DNA from: Gammaproteobacteria bacterium
Lineage (GTDB): Bacteria; Pseudomonadota; Gammaproteobacteria; Steroidobacterales; GCA-2729495
NCBI GenBank assembly: GCA_019454675.1
Contig: JACFNV010000006.1
Coordinates: 1-48,804 of the forward strand
DNA length: 48,804 nucleotides
Reading direction: 5' to 3'
The notes beneath the pieces are model-generated. The model was not told the DNA's origin. It worked only from the letters and a program-made list of their open reading frames with translations, and did no database searches. The position numbers and the translations under genes are program-made. Shown here piece after piece: positions 18,142 through 28,056 of this stretch (within the stretch, counting starts at the first letter, position 1; the number at the start of each line of letters is the position of its first letter).

Positions 18142-18618
18142 TCAGGATACGTAGCCGGCCAGGCGGTCGTCGGCGCGCATCAGCTCGATGACGCGATCAC
18201 TGACCTGCTCGGCGGTGACCTCGCTGGAGGGGAAGAGCGTGGCGAAGTTGTCGTGCATCACCTGCTTGAATGCTGCGCGGTCGGCCTCGTTGATGCCGAG
18301 CGCAACGGCGACAGCGCTCAGCGCCTCGCCATCACCACGCGCCACGTCCTCGCTGAACTCGTCCATGACCGCGCCGATCAGCGACTTGCCGCCGTAGGTC
18401 AGGGTGCCATTGGCCGAGCAGCCGTTGGTGCCGGTGGTCATGCCGAAAGTCGCATTGCCGCTGGTGCCATTGGTCAGGCTGGCGATGACATGGGCGCCCA
18501 GCCCGGACTGGCCCTTCATCAGCATGTTGCCCCAGCCGCAGTTCGGGCCGCCGGGTGCTTCCGCCATCGCGGTGGCCGACAGGCCCAGTAGTGCCGTTGC
18601 GATCAGAATCCGCTTCAT
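18142..18618 (-). CDS. DUF3015 family secreted protein
   Basis: This 158-residue protein carries a signal peptide (MKRILIATALLGLSATAMA). A DUF3015-typical core follows with PNCGWGNMLMKGQ, TNGTSGNATFGMTTGT and NGCSANG. The two Cys may pair in the periplasm. ATG 18618 is chosen because GGGGAG lies at ideal spacing upstream and the signal peptide begins there; the frame is open further upstream but without similarity. The family is common in gammaproteobacteria and uncharacterised. It ends 51 bp before the DUF4105 gene and could be co-transcribed with it. Confidence 0.88.
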   Translation of the reverse strand: MKRILIATALLGLSATAMAEAPGGPNCGWGNMLMKGQSGLGAHVIASLTNGTSGNATFGMTTGTNGCSANGTLTYGGKSLIGAVMDEFSEDVARGDGEALSAVAVALGINEADRAAFKQVMHDNFATLFPSSEVTAEQVSDRVIELMRADDRLAGYVS

Positions 18619-18768
18619 GAGATCTCCCCTTTGTTGAGTGTGCGATACGCGCATAAGAAGCACGCAAACGTGTGCCGATCCCGGCGTTGTGATGCTAACA
18701 CAGTGCGGGGGATGTCGGGGAGTGCGTTCGTGCCACCGATGGCCGTGCCGCTGCCGGCCGCGCGCCAG

Positions 18769-18835
18769 AAAAAAAAGAGCCCGCATGGCTGGATCTGCAT
18801 GAACAGTGTCCCGGCCGGGACCGCCATGCGGGCTC
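18769..18835 (-). terminator. Intrinsic terminator behind the 38-residue peptide gene
   Basis: Read on the minus strand, a perfect 12-bp stem (GAGCCCGCATGG, 18835-18824, with CCATGCGGGCTC, 18788-18777) is followed directly by eight U (18776-18769). The 35-nt loop contains a further 14-nt palindrome, GTCCCGGCCGGGAC (18808-18821). Polarity fits a transcript coming from the sigma-54 promoter near 19199 and shields the DUF3015 gene from it. Confidence 0.8.
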
Positions 18836-19028
18836 CTGGCTGCAGGCCCCTGGAGGGGGGGGTGGGCCTGCCGCCGTGACGGACCGTGCCGTCGCTTCGG
18901 GTCGTGCGCGAAGGGGGGCTACGCTACGACCCTGAAGAGGGTTGATCTCGGTTGCCTGTGCTGCCAATCCCTGTCGTCAGTTACCATGAGTGGTGACGCA
19001 GACGACCGGCGAGCCAGAACCTGGCTGA
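18836..19028 (-). other. Structured non-coding stretch between peptide gene and terminator
   Basis: Together with the terminator and the DUF3015 leader, this forms a gap of about 410 bases without a recognisable gene. It contains inverted repeats that could fold in RNA: GGGTCGT (18899-18905) with ACGACCC (18926-18932), and ACCCT (18929-18933) with AGGGT (18938-18942). These two pairings share bases, so they are mutually exclusive. GACGG/CCGTC (18878-18893 region) is a third short hairpin. No riboswitch family is recognised on either strand. It would be the 3' untranslated part of the sigma-54 transcript, or a small RNA released from it. Confidence 0.4.
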
Positions 19029-19145
19029 TCAGAGCGAGAATCCGGCATTGATGGCCGCCAGGACCATGACCGTAGCCGCTACTGCCAGCAGCGCTGCCGA
19101 GAGCCGTTCGCCGTTGAGGTTAAAGAGCCAGTTTCTGCTATCCAT
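19029..19145 (-). CDS. 38-residue single-pass membrane peptide under a sigma-54 promoter
   Basis: This short frame encodes 38 residues: a polar N-terminus (MDSRNWLFNLNGER) and one hydrophobic helix (residues 15-38, LSAALLAVAATVMVLAAI then NAGFSL) that reaches the C-terminus. AGGAAAGG lies 7-14 bp before ATG 19145, a good ribosome site. An upstream in-frame ATG at 19241 would run across the sigma-54 promoter and is rejected. The gene is preceded by a near-consensus -24/-12 element and followed by foldable sequence and an intrinsic terminator, giving a transcript of about 420 nt. I recognise no family. It could be a membrane-inserted regulator or effector of the divergent PAS activator, or a leader for a regulatory RNA. 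Confidence 0.6.
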   Translation of the reverse strand: MDSRNWLFNLNGERLSAALLAVAATVMVLAAINAGFSL

Positions 19146-19198
19146 GATGTTGCCTTTCCTGCTTGCAATGGACCTGCCTTCAGATCCACTGTAGGTAT

Positions 19199-19215
19199 AG
19201 CAACAAGCGTGCCAA
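19199..19215 (-). promoter_or_regulatory. Sigma-54 (-24/-12) promoter of the 38-residue peptide gene
   Basis: The minus strand reads TTGGCACGCTTGTTGCT (19215 to 19199). This matches the RpoN consensus YTGGCACG-N4-TTGCW, with the required five bases between TGGCAC and TTGC. The predicted +1 is near 19188, about 43 nt before the ATG at 19145. It lies in the divergent region facing away from the sigma-54 activator gene. Confidence 0.85.
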
Positions 19216-19262
19216 TCTTGGTTTCTTTTCAAATCAGTCATTTACATGCAATTCGACGATGA

Positions 19263-19311
19263 CGATATTTCGTAATCACGAAATATCGTGGTATTAAATT
19301 ACGAAATATCG
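19263..19311. promoter_or_regulatory. Upstream activating sites: three copies of CGAAATATCG
   Basis: CGATATTTCG (19263-19272) and CGAAATATCG (19279-19288) form a perfect inverted repeat with a 6-bp spacer, and a third direct copy occupies 19302-19311. The sites lie 75-100 and 114-123 bp upstream of the predicted sigma-54 start point, the usual place for enhancer-binding-protein sites. They stand in sharply AT-rich sequence unlike the surroundings. The third copy ends 12 bp before the activator's ATG, so binding could also repress that gene. I infer that the divergent Fis-type protein binds here. Confidence 0.7.
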
Positions 19312-19317
19312 TAATAT
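19312..19317 (+). promoter_or_regulatory. Candidate -10 box of the sigma-54 activator gene
   Basis: TAATAT ends 6 bp before ATG 19324, so +1 would fall at the start codon and the mRNA could be leaderless; no Shine-Dalgarno is visible. TATTAA at 19292-19297 is an alternative. Both lie among the CGAAATATCG repeats, which is compatible with autoregulation. Confidence 0.35.
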
Positions 19318-19323
19318 CGCGGC

Positions 19324-21150
19324 ATGGCCGAGCCTACCGAAGGCAATACCGGACTGATTCGCAGCATGCCCGTCATGCTGGCGCTGCTCGACAGCGAGGG
19401 GCGTTTCCTCGATGTGACCGATGAATGCGTGCGGCGCATGGGCTACACGCGCGAAGAGCTGCGCGGGCGCCGTCCGGACGACATCGCCACGCCGCCCAGT
19501 GCACGCCGCATCCGCGAGGAGCTTCTGCCGCATTTCCGCCGCATCGGGCGCCTCGACCATGTACCGGTGGAGTTTTTCACCAAGGGCGGCCAGGTGCTGG
19601 GGCTGCTGGCCACCACGGTCGGGGTGCACGGGCCGGATGGCGCCAGCTTGCGCTATTCGGTCTCGCTGTTCGAGGAGCCCTCGGATCGCGAGCGCCTGGA
19701 GCGCCGCTACCTCGACCTGTATGAGTCCACCCCGGCCATGCTGCATACCATCGATCCGGATGGGCGCATCACCGCGGTCAGCAACCACTGGCTGCGCAAG
19801 CTCGGCTATCAGCGCAAGGAGGTCATCGGCCGCTCCATCCTCGAGTTCCTCAGCGAGGAATCGCGCCGCCCGCTGATGGATGAGCGGCTGCGCGACCACA
19901 TCAGCCGGGGGGATGCCCTCAACGTGCCCCGGCAGATGGTCAGGAAGGATGGCGAGCTCGTCGACGTGGTGATGAACGCCCGCGCCGAGCTCAATGCCCA
20001 GGGCGAGGTGATCCGCCTGCTGGTCGCCAGCAAGGATGTCACCGAGCGCAACCGGGCCGAGGCACGCCTGCGCGACGCCTATGGCGAGATCGCCCGCCTC
20101 AAGGAGGAGCTCGAGCGCGAGCGCGACTACCTGCGCGAGGAAGTCAATGTCTCGATGAACTTCGGCCGCATCGTCGGCGAGAGCCCGGCGCTGGCAGCGA
20201 TGATGGCGCGCATCGAGGCGGTGGCCTCGACGCCTGCCAGCGTGCTGATCATCGGCGAGACCGGATCGGGCAAGGAGCTGGTAGCGCATGCGATCCACGC
20301 CCGCAGCCAGCGGGCTGACGGGCCGCTGGTCAAGGTCAACTGCGCGGCCATCCCCGACGAGCTCTTTGAAAGCGAGTTCTTCGGCCATGTGCGCGGCGCC
20401 TTCACCGGTGCCCACCGCGATCGCGTGGGCCGCTTCGAGCTGGCCGATGGCGGCACCATCTTCCTCGACGAGGTCGGCGAGATCCCTCTGCCGCTGCAGG
20501 GCAAGCTGCTGCGCGTGCTGCAGGAGCGGGAGTTCGAGCGCGTGGGCGATGACCGCACGCGCAAGGTGGACGTGCGGGTCATCGCCGCCACCAACAAGGA
20601 CCTCGAGAAGGCGGTGGAGGCCGGCGAGTTCCGCGAGGACCTGTACTACCGCCTTGGCGTGTTCCCGGTGCAGGTGCCGCCGCTGCGCAAGCGCGGCGAT
20701 GACGTGGTGCAGCTGGCGCAGCATTTCCTCGGCCAGGTCTGCCGCCAGTTCGGCCGGCCGCTGGCGCGGCTGAGCGAGGCCCAGATCGAGGACCTGCGTC
20801 GCTACGACTGGCCCGGCAATGTCCGCGAGCTGAAGAACGTCATCGAGAGGGCGGTGATCCTCTCGAAGGGCAATGCCCTGCGCCTGGATCTTTCGCTGCC
20901 CGCGGCGGGCACGGCGCCTGCCGCGGCTGCCGCGCCGGCCGTATCCGCGGTGCCGGAGGCCAGCGAGGGCTTCCTGACCGAGGCGGGCATGCGCGACCTG
21001 CAGCGTCGCAACCTGCTTGCCGCGCTGGAGAAGGCGGACTGGCGTGTCTCGGGCAAGGGAGGTGCTGCCGAGCTGCTCGGCATCCGGCCGACCACCCTCA
21101 ACGACCGGATGCGCTCCTTCGGCATCAGCCGTCCGCAGCGCGGAGGTTGA
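19324..21150 (+). CDS. PAS-PAS sigma-54 dependent transcriptional activator (Fis family)
   Basis: This 608-residue enhancer-binding protein has two N-terminal PAS domains (about 8-120 and 125-240), a coiled coil (about 245-275, [17 protein letters not shown]), an AAA+ domain (about 280-510) and a C-terminal Fis-type helix-turn-helix (about 555-602). Walker A is GETGSGKE (311-318), the sigma-54 contact loop GAFTGA is intact (358-363), Walker B is [11 protein letters not shown], and the NVRELKN motif is present. There is no receiver domain, so the signal is probably sensed by the PAS domains, ligand unknown. It is divergent from the 38-residue gene with its sigma-54 promoter, which is its likeliest target. 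Confidence 0.93.
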   Translation: MAEPTEGNTGLIRSMPVMLALLDSEGRFLDVTDECVRRMGYTREELRGRRPDDIATPPSARRIREELLPHFRRIGRLDHVPVEFFTKGGQVLGLLATTVGVHGPDGASLRYSVSLFEEPSDRERLERRYLDLYESTPAMLHTIDPDGRITAVSNHWLRKLGYQRKEVIGRSILEFLSEESRRPLMDERLRDHISRGDALNVPRQMVRKDGELVDVVMNARAELNAQGEVIRLLVASKDVTERNRAEARLRDAYGEIARLKEELERERDYLREEVNVSMNFGRIVGESPALAAMMARIEAVASTPASVLIIGETGSGKELVAHAIHARSQRADGPLVKVNCAAIPDELFESEFFGHVRGAFTGAHRDRVGRFELADGGTIFLDEVGEIPLPLQGKLLRVLQEREFERVGDDRTRKVDVRVIAATNKDLEKAVEAGEFREDLYYRLGVFPVQVPPLRKRGDDVVQLAQHFLGQVCRQFGRPLARLSEAQIEDLRRYDWPGNVRELKNVIERAVILSKGNALRLDLSLPAAGTAPAAAAAPAVSAVPEASEGFLTEAGMRDLQRRNLLAALEKADWRVSGKGGAAELLGIRPTTLNDRMRSFGISRPQRGG

Positions 21151-21230
21151 GGCCGGCACGGCGCTGGACCGTGATGGCGTGGTTTCGGCACAATCGGCGC
21201 CTCGTTTCCTTCCCTGATTGCCAAGTTCCG

Positions 21231-23074
<1,844 letters not shown>

Positions 23075-23126
23075 GTTGCCTGGTCGCAGCGACCGCGCAT
23101 GCGGCTTGCCGGCCGGAGCAGCGCAG

Positions 23127-23894
23127 TTACCGGTCGTTTCCGCGGTAGCTGCCATTCAGCTCCCAGTCGAAGTCGACGAAGCGCAGCTCGAGCCAGCCTT
23201 CGCGCAGGGCTGCACGGCTGGCGGGATCCCCCGCGTGGGCGGCCAGCCAGGCCGGCAGGCTGCCTGCCGCGGCCTCCAGTTGCGCGCGATGCTGCTCGAA
23301 GAGCGGCGAGACGAAGGCTGTTTTCTGCGCGATGTCGAAGCGGTTGCGCGAGGGATCGTCGATGAAGCCCGCCACTGCTGCATCGAGTTGCACATCCAGC
23401 GTTGCCGCGCGATAGGCGTGGCTGGCGAGGCGCGGGCAGGACAGTGCCGTACAGGCCAGGCTGAACCAGACGCGTGGTTCATCGAGTGCCCGCAGCTGCT
23501 GCTCGATGTCCGCGAGCGTGAGGCTGCGGCCTGCCAGCTCATGCCTGGCGCTGCGGAAGAAGCGGCGACGGCTGGCTGCGCTCGCGGTCGAGCGGCCATC
23601 GAGGACCGCCTGGATGGCCAGGGCGTTGTAGGCATTGATGTAGAAGGCCAGCGCCTCCTCGCGTCCGGCGGGGACGGCGGCCGTCGCCAGCGTGCCGATG
23701 AAGCCCGCGAACTGCGGGCTTGCCGCCAGCCCGTCGTAGTCCACGTAGCCACCCCGTACGTTGTAGAGCAGTGCCTGCTCGAGCAGCGCGGTCCCGGTCT
23801 CCGTGGCGCCCGCCGGCAGGACTGCCAGCAGCAGTGCCAGCAGCGTGGCCAGCAGCCGCAGCGGGCGGCGGGCGGCAGGTGGTACTTCAGCCAT
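23127..23894 (-). CDS. DUF547 secreted protein
   Basis: This 255-residue protein with a signal peptide (RRPLRLLATLLALLLAVLPAGATE) belongs to the DUF547 family. Family features include the YVDYDGL start, LAFYINAYNALAIQAVL, the SLACTALSCPRL Cys pair and the C-terminal FVDFDWELNG. The FYINAYNA and Cys/His positions suggest a papain-like fold in this family, but no activity is established. The start ATG 23894 overlaps the 3' end of the alcohol dehydrogenase gene by 8 bp, so the two genes are probably co-transcribed and coupled. Confidence 0.88.
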   Translation of the reverse strand: MAEVPPAARRPLRLLATLLALLLAVLPAGATETGTALLEQALLYNVRGGYVDYDGLAASPQFAGFIGTLATAAVPAGREEALAFYINAYNALAIQAVLDGRSTASAASRRRFFRSARHELAGRSLTLADIEQQLRALDEPRVWFSLACTALSCPRLASHAYRAATLDVQLDAAVAGFIDDPSRNRFDIAQKTAFVSPLFEQHRAQLEAAAGSLPAWLAAHAGDPASRAALREGWLELRFVDFDWELNGSYRGNDR

Positions 23895-24948
23895 GCGGCT
23901 CGCCGGCGAGACCCGGTGCCCCTCGCTGCGCATGCTCGTCGCAGAGAAGCACCGCGGTGCCGCTGATCCGGCCTGCGCGCAGGTCGTCGAGGGCATCGTC
24001 GGCTTGCTCCAGTGGATAGGTGGTGATGTGGGCGCGGATGCCGGCATCCGCGGCAGCCTGCATGAAGTCGATGCCGTCCTGGCGAGTCAGGTTGGCCACC
24101 GAGCGCAGCTGGCGTTCGCCCCATAGTCTGGCATAGGGGAAGGCCGGGATGTCGCTCATGTGGATGCCGCCGCAGATCACGCTGCCGCCCTGGCGGATGT
24201 CGCCAAGCGCCCTGGGCACCAGGCTGCCATCGGGCGCGAAGATCAGCGCGGCATCGAGCGCTTCGGGTGCCGGCTCGTCCGAACCACCGGCCCAGGCCGC
24301 GCCAAGTTCGCGCGCAAAATCCTGCGCCATCGTGTCGCCCGGCCGGGTGAAGGCGAGGATGCGCCTGCCCTCGTGGCGGGCCAGCTGGGTGATCAGGTGC
24401 GCAGCGGAGCCGAAGCCGTAGATGCCGATGCTGCGCGCAGCACCGGCCATGCGCAGGCTGCGAAAGCCGATCAGCCCGGCGCACAGCAGCGGCGTGGCCT
24501 GCGCCGCCTCGAGATGCGCATCCAGCACGATGCAGTAACGCGAATCGGCCAGCATGTGCGTGGCGTAGCCGCCATCCACGTCGCAGCCATGGAAATGCGC
24601 GTTTTCACAGAGGTTCTCCTGCCCGTTGCGGCAGAACCGGCAATCACCGCAGGTGGAGGCCAGCCATGGCACGCCCACCCGGGTGCCGGGCATCAGCGCG
24701 GCGTGCGGGCCGGCCGCCATCACCTCGCCCACCACCTGGTGCCCCGGCACCCGGGGATAGGTGGCGGTCGGCAGCTCGCCGTCCTGCAGGTGCAGGTCCG
24801 TGCGGCAGACACCGCAGGCCGCGACGCGGATGAGGACCTCGGTGCCGCTGCAAGCGGGCAGCGGTCGGTGTTCCGCACGCAGCCGCGCGCGCGGTGCATC
24901 CAGCACCATGCGCAGCATCTGCGGCAGCTCAGCGTCCGGCTGTGTCAT
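23887..24948 (-). CDS. Zinc-dependent alcohol dehydrogenase (AdhA-like MDR)
   Basis: This 353-residue medium-chain dehydrogenase has the catalytic zinc motif CGVCRTDLH and GHQVVGEV, the structural zinc loop CGDCRFCRNGQENLC and the Rossmann motif GIYGFGSAAHL. The CGVCRTDLHLQDGELP start is typical of the AdhA/zinc-binding alcohol dehydrogenases that use NAD(P)H with broad alcohols. The nucleotide motif GFGSAA deviates from GxGxxG by Ser at the third Gly, a common variant in this subgroup. It overlaps the TPR gene upstream by 20 bp and DUF547 downstream by 8 bp, forming a tight three-gene unit. Confidence 0.92.
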   Translation of the reverse strand: MTQPDAELPQMLRMVLDAPRARLRAEHRPLPACSGTEVLIRVAACGVCRTDLHLQDGELPTATYPRVPGHQVVGEVMAAGPHAALMPGTRVGVPWLASTCGDCRFCRNGQENLCENAHFHGCDVDGGYATHMLADSRYCIVLDAHLEAAQATPLLCAGLIGFRSLRMAGAARSIGIYGFGSAAHLITQLARHEGRRILAFTRPGDTMAQDFARELGAAWAGGSDEPAPEALDAALIFAPDGSLVPRALGDIRQGGSVICGGIHMSDIPAFPYARLWGERQLRSVANLTRQDGIDFMQAAADAGIRAHITTYPLEQADDALDDLRAGRISGTAVLLCDEHAQRGAPGLAGEPHG

Positions 24949-26425
24949 CGCCCGGCGTGGATGTTGCTTCCGGATAGGCGATGCGCTCGCCCTTGCGCCG
25001 GGTGGCCGGGTCCGCCTGTCCGGAATCGGCCATGCCGGCGGGAGAAAAGCGGAAGCTGTGGCGGAACTGCGTATCGGGCCGGTCCACCGGCTGGCCGTCG
25101 ATCATCGCCGGCCGGAAGGCACTGCCATCCAGCGCACGCAGGAACTGCTTGTCGAGCAGGCCGGGGGGCGTGGACTCGATGATGCGGGCATCGGTGGCGC
25201 GTCCCTGTGCGGTCACGGTCAGCGCGGCCACCACCAGCCCCTGTTCGTGCTCGAGTTGCCCGAGCGCGGCCGCCGGGCGCGCCTTGCCGTCGGGGTCGAC
25301 CACCTCGGGCAGTCGTGGTCCGCCGATGCGCTGCGGCCGCGCGAAGTAGGCATCCCGCGCGGCGAGCAGGGTTTCGCCATGGCCCGAGAGTGCCTGCCAG
25401 GCATCGATGTAGTGCTGGCGGGCCGCCCGCGGCTGGCGTGCCACGATCTGCAGGTCGCCCAGCGCCACCAGCACCTCGGCCCGCCTGGCATGGTCCATCA
25501 CCGGTTGCGCATCGACCAGGTCCAGCGCGCGCTTGAGCACCGTGGCCGCTATCGGTAGTTCGCCTTCGCTCTCGTAGCTCATGGCCTCACCGAGCAGCGT
25601 GTCGATCATCCGCGGGTCGTAATCGCCGCCGTCCTTGCGCAGGACCCGGCGCGCATCCTGGAAGGCGGCCTGTGCGGCCTGCTGCTGGCCGGTACGGGTG
25701 TACCAGCGGCCGAGCTTCTGCCATGCCTGCGCCAGCGCCCCGTGGTCATCCGGGTCGTGGCGCCTGTGGATGGTGACCTGGCTGCGCTGGCGGGCATCGG
25801 CGCGATCGAATTTTTCCAGCCCGAGGAAGGCCTCCGACAGCCCGTCCAGGATGCGGATCTGCTCGAGGTTGTAGAAGCCGCTGGCGGCATGGTTGACCTG
25901 CAGCGCCCGTTCGTAGGCCTCGATCGCGGACAGGTACAGCCCGGCCCGCAACCGGGCCTCGCCCAGCCCCGTCAGCGGATTGATCAGCCGGGTGGAGGCG
26001 ATGCCATCGTGCCGCTCGATGAGGTCGATGGCCTGGATGTAGGTGGCTTGCGCGGAGTCCAGGTCGCCGCTTTGCAGCTGTGCCGTACCCAGGTTGGCCA
26101 GCGGCGCCGCCAGCCCGAGCCCGGGCTCGGTGTGCAGTTGCTGCGTCAGCTCGACGATGTGGGCCGCGGTGGTGGCGGCCTCGGCATAGCGCTTTTCGTC
26201 CATGAGGCGCAGGAAGCTTTGCTGCGCCGCTTCGCGCTGGGCTGCCGGGCCGGGCGTGGCGGCGACCGCTTCTGCGTCCCCGGGCGGGATGACCGGCGCC
26301 GCCGTTGCGGGCGGGGGAGTGATGGCATCGGCCGTGGCTGCGGCCGGCGCATCGGCAGGCGCCGTCGCCTGGGTCGCGCCTGCGGCCAGCAGGCAGGCCG
26401 GCAGCAGGCATCGCCATGCCTTCAT
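24929..26425 (-). CDS. Secreted TPR protein with TonB-like C-terminal domain
   Basis: This 498-residue protein begins with a signal peptide (MKAWRCLLPACLLAAGATQA) and a Pro/Ala-rich linker. Several tetratricopeptide repeats follow from about 80 to 340 (for example LANLGTAQLQSGDLDSAQAT and ALQVNHAASGFYNLEQ). The C-terminus (about 395-475) resembles the TonB C-terminal fold: LVVAALTVTAQGRATDARII, then LDKQFLRALDGSAFRPAMID and FRHSFRF. It lacks an N-terminal membrane anchor, so it is not a TonB energiser but probably a periplasmic scaffold. ATG 26425 has only a weak ribosome site. First gene of the overlapping set with ADH and DUF547. Confidence 0.8.
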   Translation of the reverse strand: MKAWRCLLPACLLAAGATQATAPADAPAAATADAITPPPATAAPVIPPGDAEAVAATPGPAAQREAAQQSFLRLMDEKRYAEAATTAAHIVELTQQLHTEPGLGLAAPLANLGTAQLQSGDLDSAQATYIQAIDLIERHDGIASTRLINPLTGLGEARLRAGLYLSAIEAYERALQVNHAASGFYNLEQIRILDGLSEAFLGLEKFDRADARQRSQVTIHRRHDPDDHGALAQAWQKLGRWYTRTGQQQAAQAAFQDARRVLRKDGGDYDPRMIDTLLGEAMSYESEGELPIAATVLKRALDLVDAQPVMDHARRAEVLVALGDLQIVARQPRAARQHYIDAWQALSGHGETLLAARDAYFARPQRIGGPRLPEVVDPDGKARPAAALGQLEHEQGLVVAALTVTAQGRATDARIIESTPPGLLDKQFLRALDGSAFRPAMIDGQPVDRPDTQFRHSFRFSPAGMADSGQADPATRRKGERIAYPEATSTPGDDTAGR

Positions 26426-26518
26426 GGCCAGGGAGCTCGTCCGGGGCGGTTTCACGGTGGATAATTTAGCATCCTCGGAAAGCTGCCCGCAGCGGGCGGC
26501 GCTGGACAGGAGCCTGTC

Positions 26519-27172
26519 ATGTCGTGGCGCGAGAAAATGACCCGCATGCCGGAGCCGCGCGAGTTGCTTCCCGGGCGGCAGGTGGCCATGCCGGTACCGG
26601 CCCGGCACCAGGTCAGCGGGCATCCGTTGCAGCCGCCTTTCCCGGCGCAGATGCGGCAGGGGCTGTTCGGGCTGGGCTGCTTCTGGGGCGCGGAGCGCCT
26701 GTTCTGGCAGCTGCCCGGCGTCTTCAGCACGGCTGCCGGCTATGCGGGCGGCGGCACCCCCAACCCGAACTACGAAGAGGTCTGCAGCGGGCTGACCGGC
26801 CACAACGAGGTGGTGCTGGTGGTCTTCGACCCGGCGCGGATCGGCTACGGCGAGCTGCTGCGGGTGTTCTGGGAGTCGCATGACCCCACGCAGGGCATGC
26901 GCCAGGGCAATGACATCGGCACCCAGTACCGCTCGGGCATCTATTGCTTCGGTGGCGAGCAGCACGGGGCTGCTCTGCGCAGCCGGGAGATCTATGCCCG
27001 GGCGCTGCAGGCAGCCGGCAGGCCCGCGATCACCACCGAGATCCTGCCGGCGCCGCAGTTCTACTACGCCGAGGCGTATCACCAGCAATACCTGGCGAAG
27101 AACCCCGGCGGCTACTGCGGGCTGGGTGGCTGCGGCGTGGCCTTCGGTGCGGTTGCAGGGCGGACGCCCTAG
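26519..27172 (+). CDS. msrA: Peptide methionine sulfoxide reductase A
   Basis: This 217-residue enzyme reduces the S-epimer of methionine sulfoxide. The catalytic GCFWGAE motif is at about residue 53, followed by [24 protein letters not shown] and DIGTQYRS. The C-terminal resolving Cys are in [12 protein letters not shown]. An extra N-terminal segment of about 45 residues is similar to that of E. coli-type long MsrA. No signal peptide. AGGAG precedes ATG 26519 by 7 bp. It is divergent from the TPR gene and convergent with the MscS gene. Confidence 0.95.
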   Translation: MSWREKMTRMPEPRELLPGRQVAMPVPARHQVSGHPLQPPFPAQMRQGLFGLGCFWGAERLFWQLPGVFSTAAGYAGGGTPNPNYEEVCSGLTGHNEVVLVVFDPARIGYGELLRVFWESHDPTQGMRQGNDIGTQYRSGIYCFGGEQHGAALRSREIYARALQAAGRPAITTEILPAPQFYYAEAYHQQYLAKNPGGYCGLGGCGVAFGAVAGRTP

Positions 27173-27229
27173 CACGTCCGCAACCGCCCCCGGCCCCGCC
27201 GCAGGGCTCCTGCAGCATATGTGAAGGCC

Positions 27230-28042
27230 TCAGCGGGACACCTGCTCCACCCGCATGTGCTGCTCGGGCACCGGATAGCCGGCCGCGCCGAAGGTCTCGG
27301 CAATCACCCGGTTGGTGTCGAAGTACACCTGCCAGTAATGATCGTTGTGGCAGTAGGGGCGCACGGCCAGCACCGGGCCCATGGCGCTGAAGTCGACGAT
27401 CTCGATGTCCGGGGCGGGGCTGGCCATGACGTGGGGGATCGCGGCGACGGCGGCCCTGAGGCGGGCGACCGCATCCTGCGGATCGACGCCATGGGCGAGC
27501 TGCGCCAGGCGATCCACCCTGCGCCAGGGGTTCACCGAGAAGTTGCGGATGTTGTCGCTGAAGATCTTGTTGTTGCCCACGGTGGTATGGACGTTGTCGG
27601 CGCTGTTGATGGTGGTGCCGAACAGGCCGATGGTTTCCACCGTACCCTCCACGCCGCCCGCGGCGACGTAGTCGCCCACCTTGAACGGGCGCAGGATCAC
27701 CAGGAACACGCCGGCGGCGAAGTTGGCCAGCAGCCCGCTCCATGCGGCGCCGATGGCAATGCCGGCGGCGGCCAGGAGTGCCGCGAAGGAGGTGGTCTCC
27801 AGCCCGAAGTAGCCGAGGATGGCGACGACCAGCACGACGTTCAGCGTGACGGCGATGATGGAGCCGAGGTAGCGCTGCAGCGTGGCATCCACCTGCTGGC
27901 GCGACAGCGCGGCGCCGGCCAGGCGCACCACGAGGCCGATCAGCCAGCGGCCGATGACCCAGGCGACGAGGGCGCCGAGGATCTTGAGCCCGATGCCGAG
28001 GGCGAGCGTGGTGCCGGACTGGATGAGGTCTTCGATGTTCAT
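27230..28042 (-). CDS. mscS: Small-conductance mechanosensitive channel (MscS family)
   Basis: This 270-residue channel has three membrane helices. The pore helix TM3 reads AALLAAAGIAIGAAWSGLLANFAAGVFLVILRPF and the family motif PFKVGDYVAAGGVEGTVE follows. A cytoplasmic beta domain with TTINSADNVHTTVGNNKI completes the core. Length and layout equal E. coli MscS. ATG 28042 is preceded by AGGAC. It relieves turgor on hypo-osmotic shock. It lies 14 bp after a glycine-zipper lipoprotein gene on the same strand, which suggests an envelope-stress pair. Confidence 0.93.
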   Translation of the reverse strand: MNIEDLIQSGTTLALGIGLKILGALVAWVIGRWLIGLVVRLAGAALSRQQVDATLQRYLGSIIAVTLNVVLVVAILGYFGLETTSFAALLAAAGIAIGAAWSGLLANFAAGVFLVILRPFKVGDYVAAGGVEGTVETIGLFGTTINSADNVHTTVGNNKIFSDNIRNFSVNPWRRVDRLAQLAHGVDPQDAVARLRAAVAAIPHVMASPAPDIEIVDFSAMGPVLAVRPYCHNDHYWQVYFDTNRVIAETFGAAGYPVPEQHMRVEQVSR

Positions 28043-28056
28043 GGCAGCGTGTCCTG

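Noticed and set aside
18836-19028. A c-di-GMP, cobalamin or thiamine riboswitch in the foldable region
   Set aside because: None of the conserved core sequences of these classes is present on either strand.
19029-19241. A 70-residue version of the small peptide starting at 19241
   Set aside because: The extension would translate across the -24/-12 promoter, and a good ribosome site stands directly before the shorter start at 19145.
20888-20960. A linker rich in Ala and Pro in the sigma-54 activator as a frameshift
   Set aside because: The frame continues into a normal Fis-type helix-turn-helix, so this is an ordinary flexible linker between AAA+ and DNA-binding domains.
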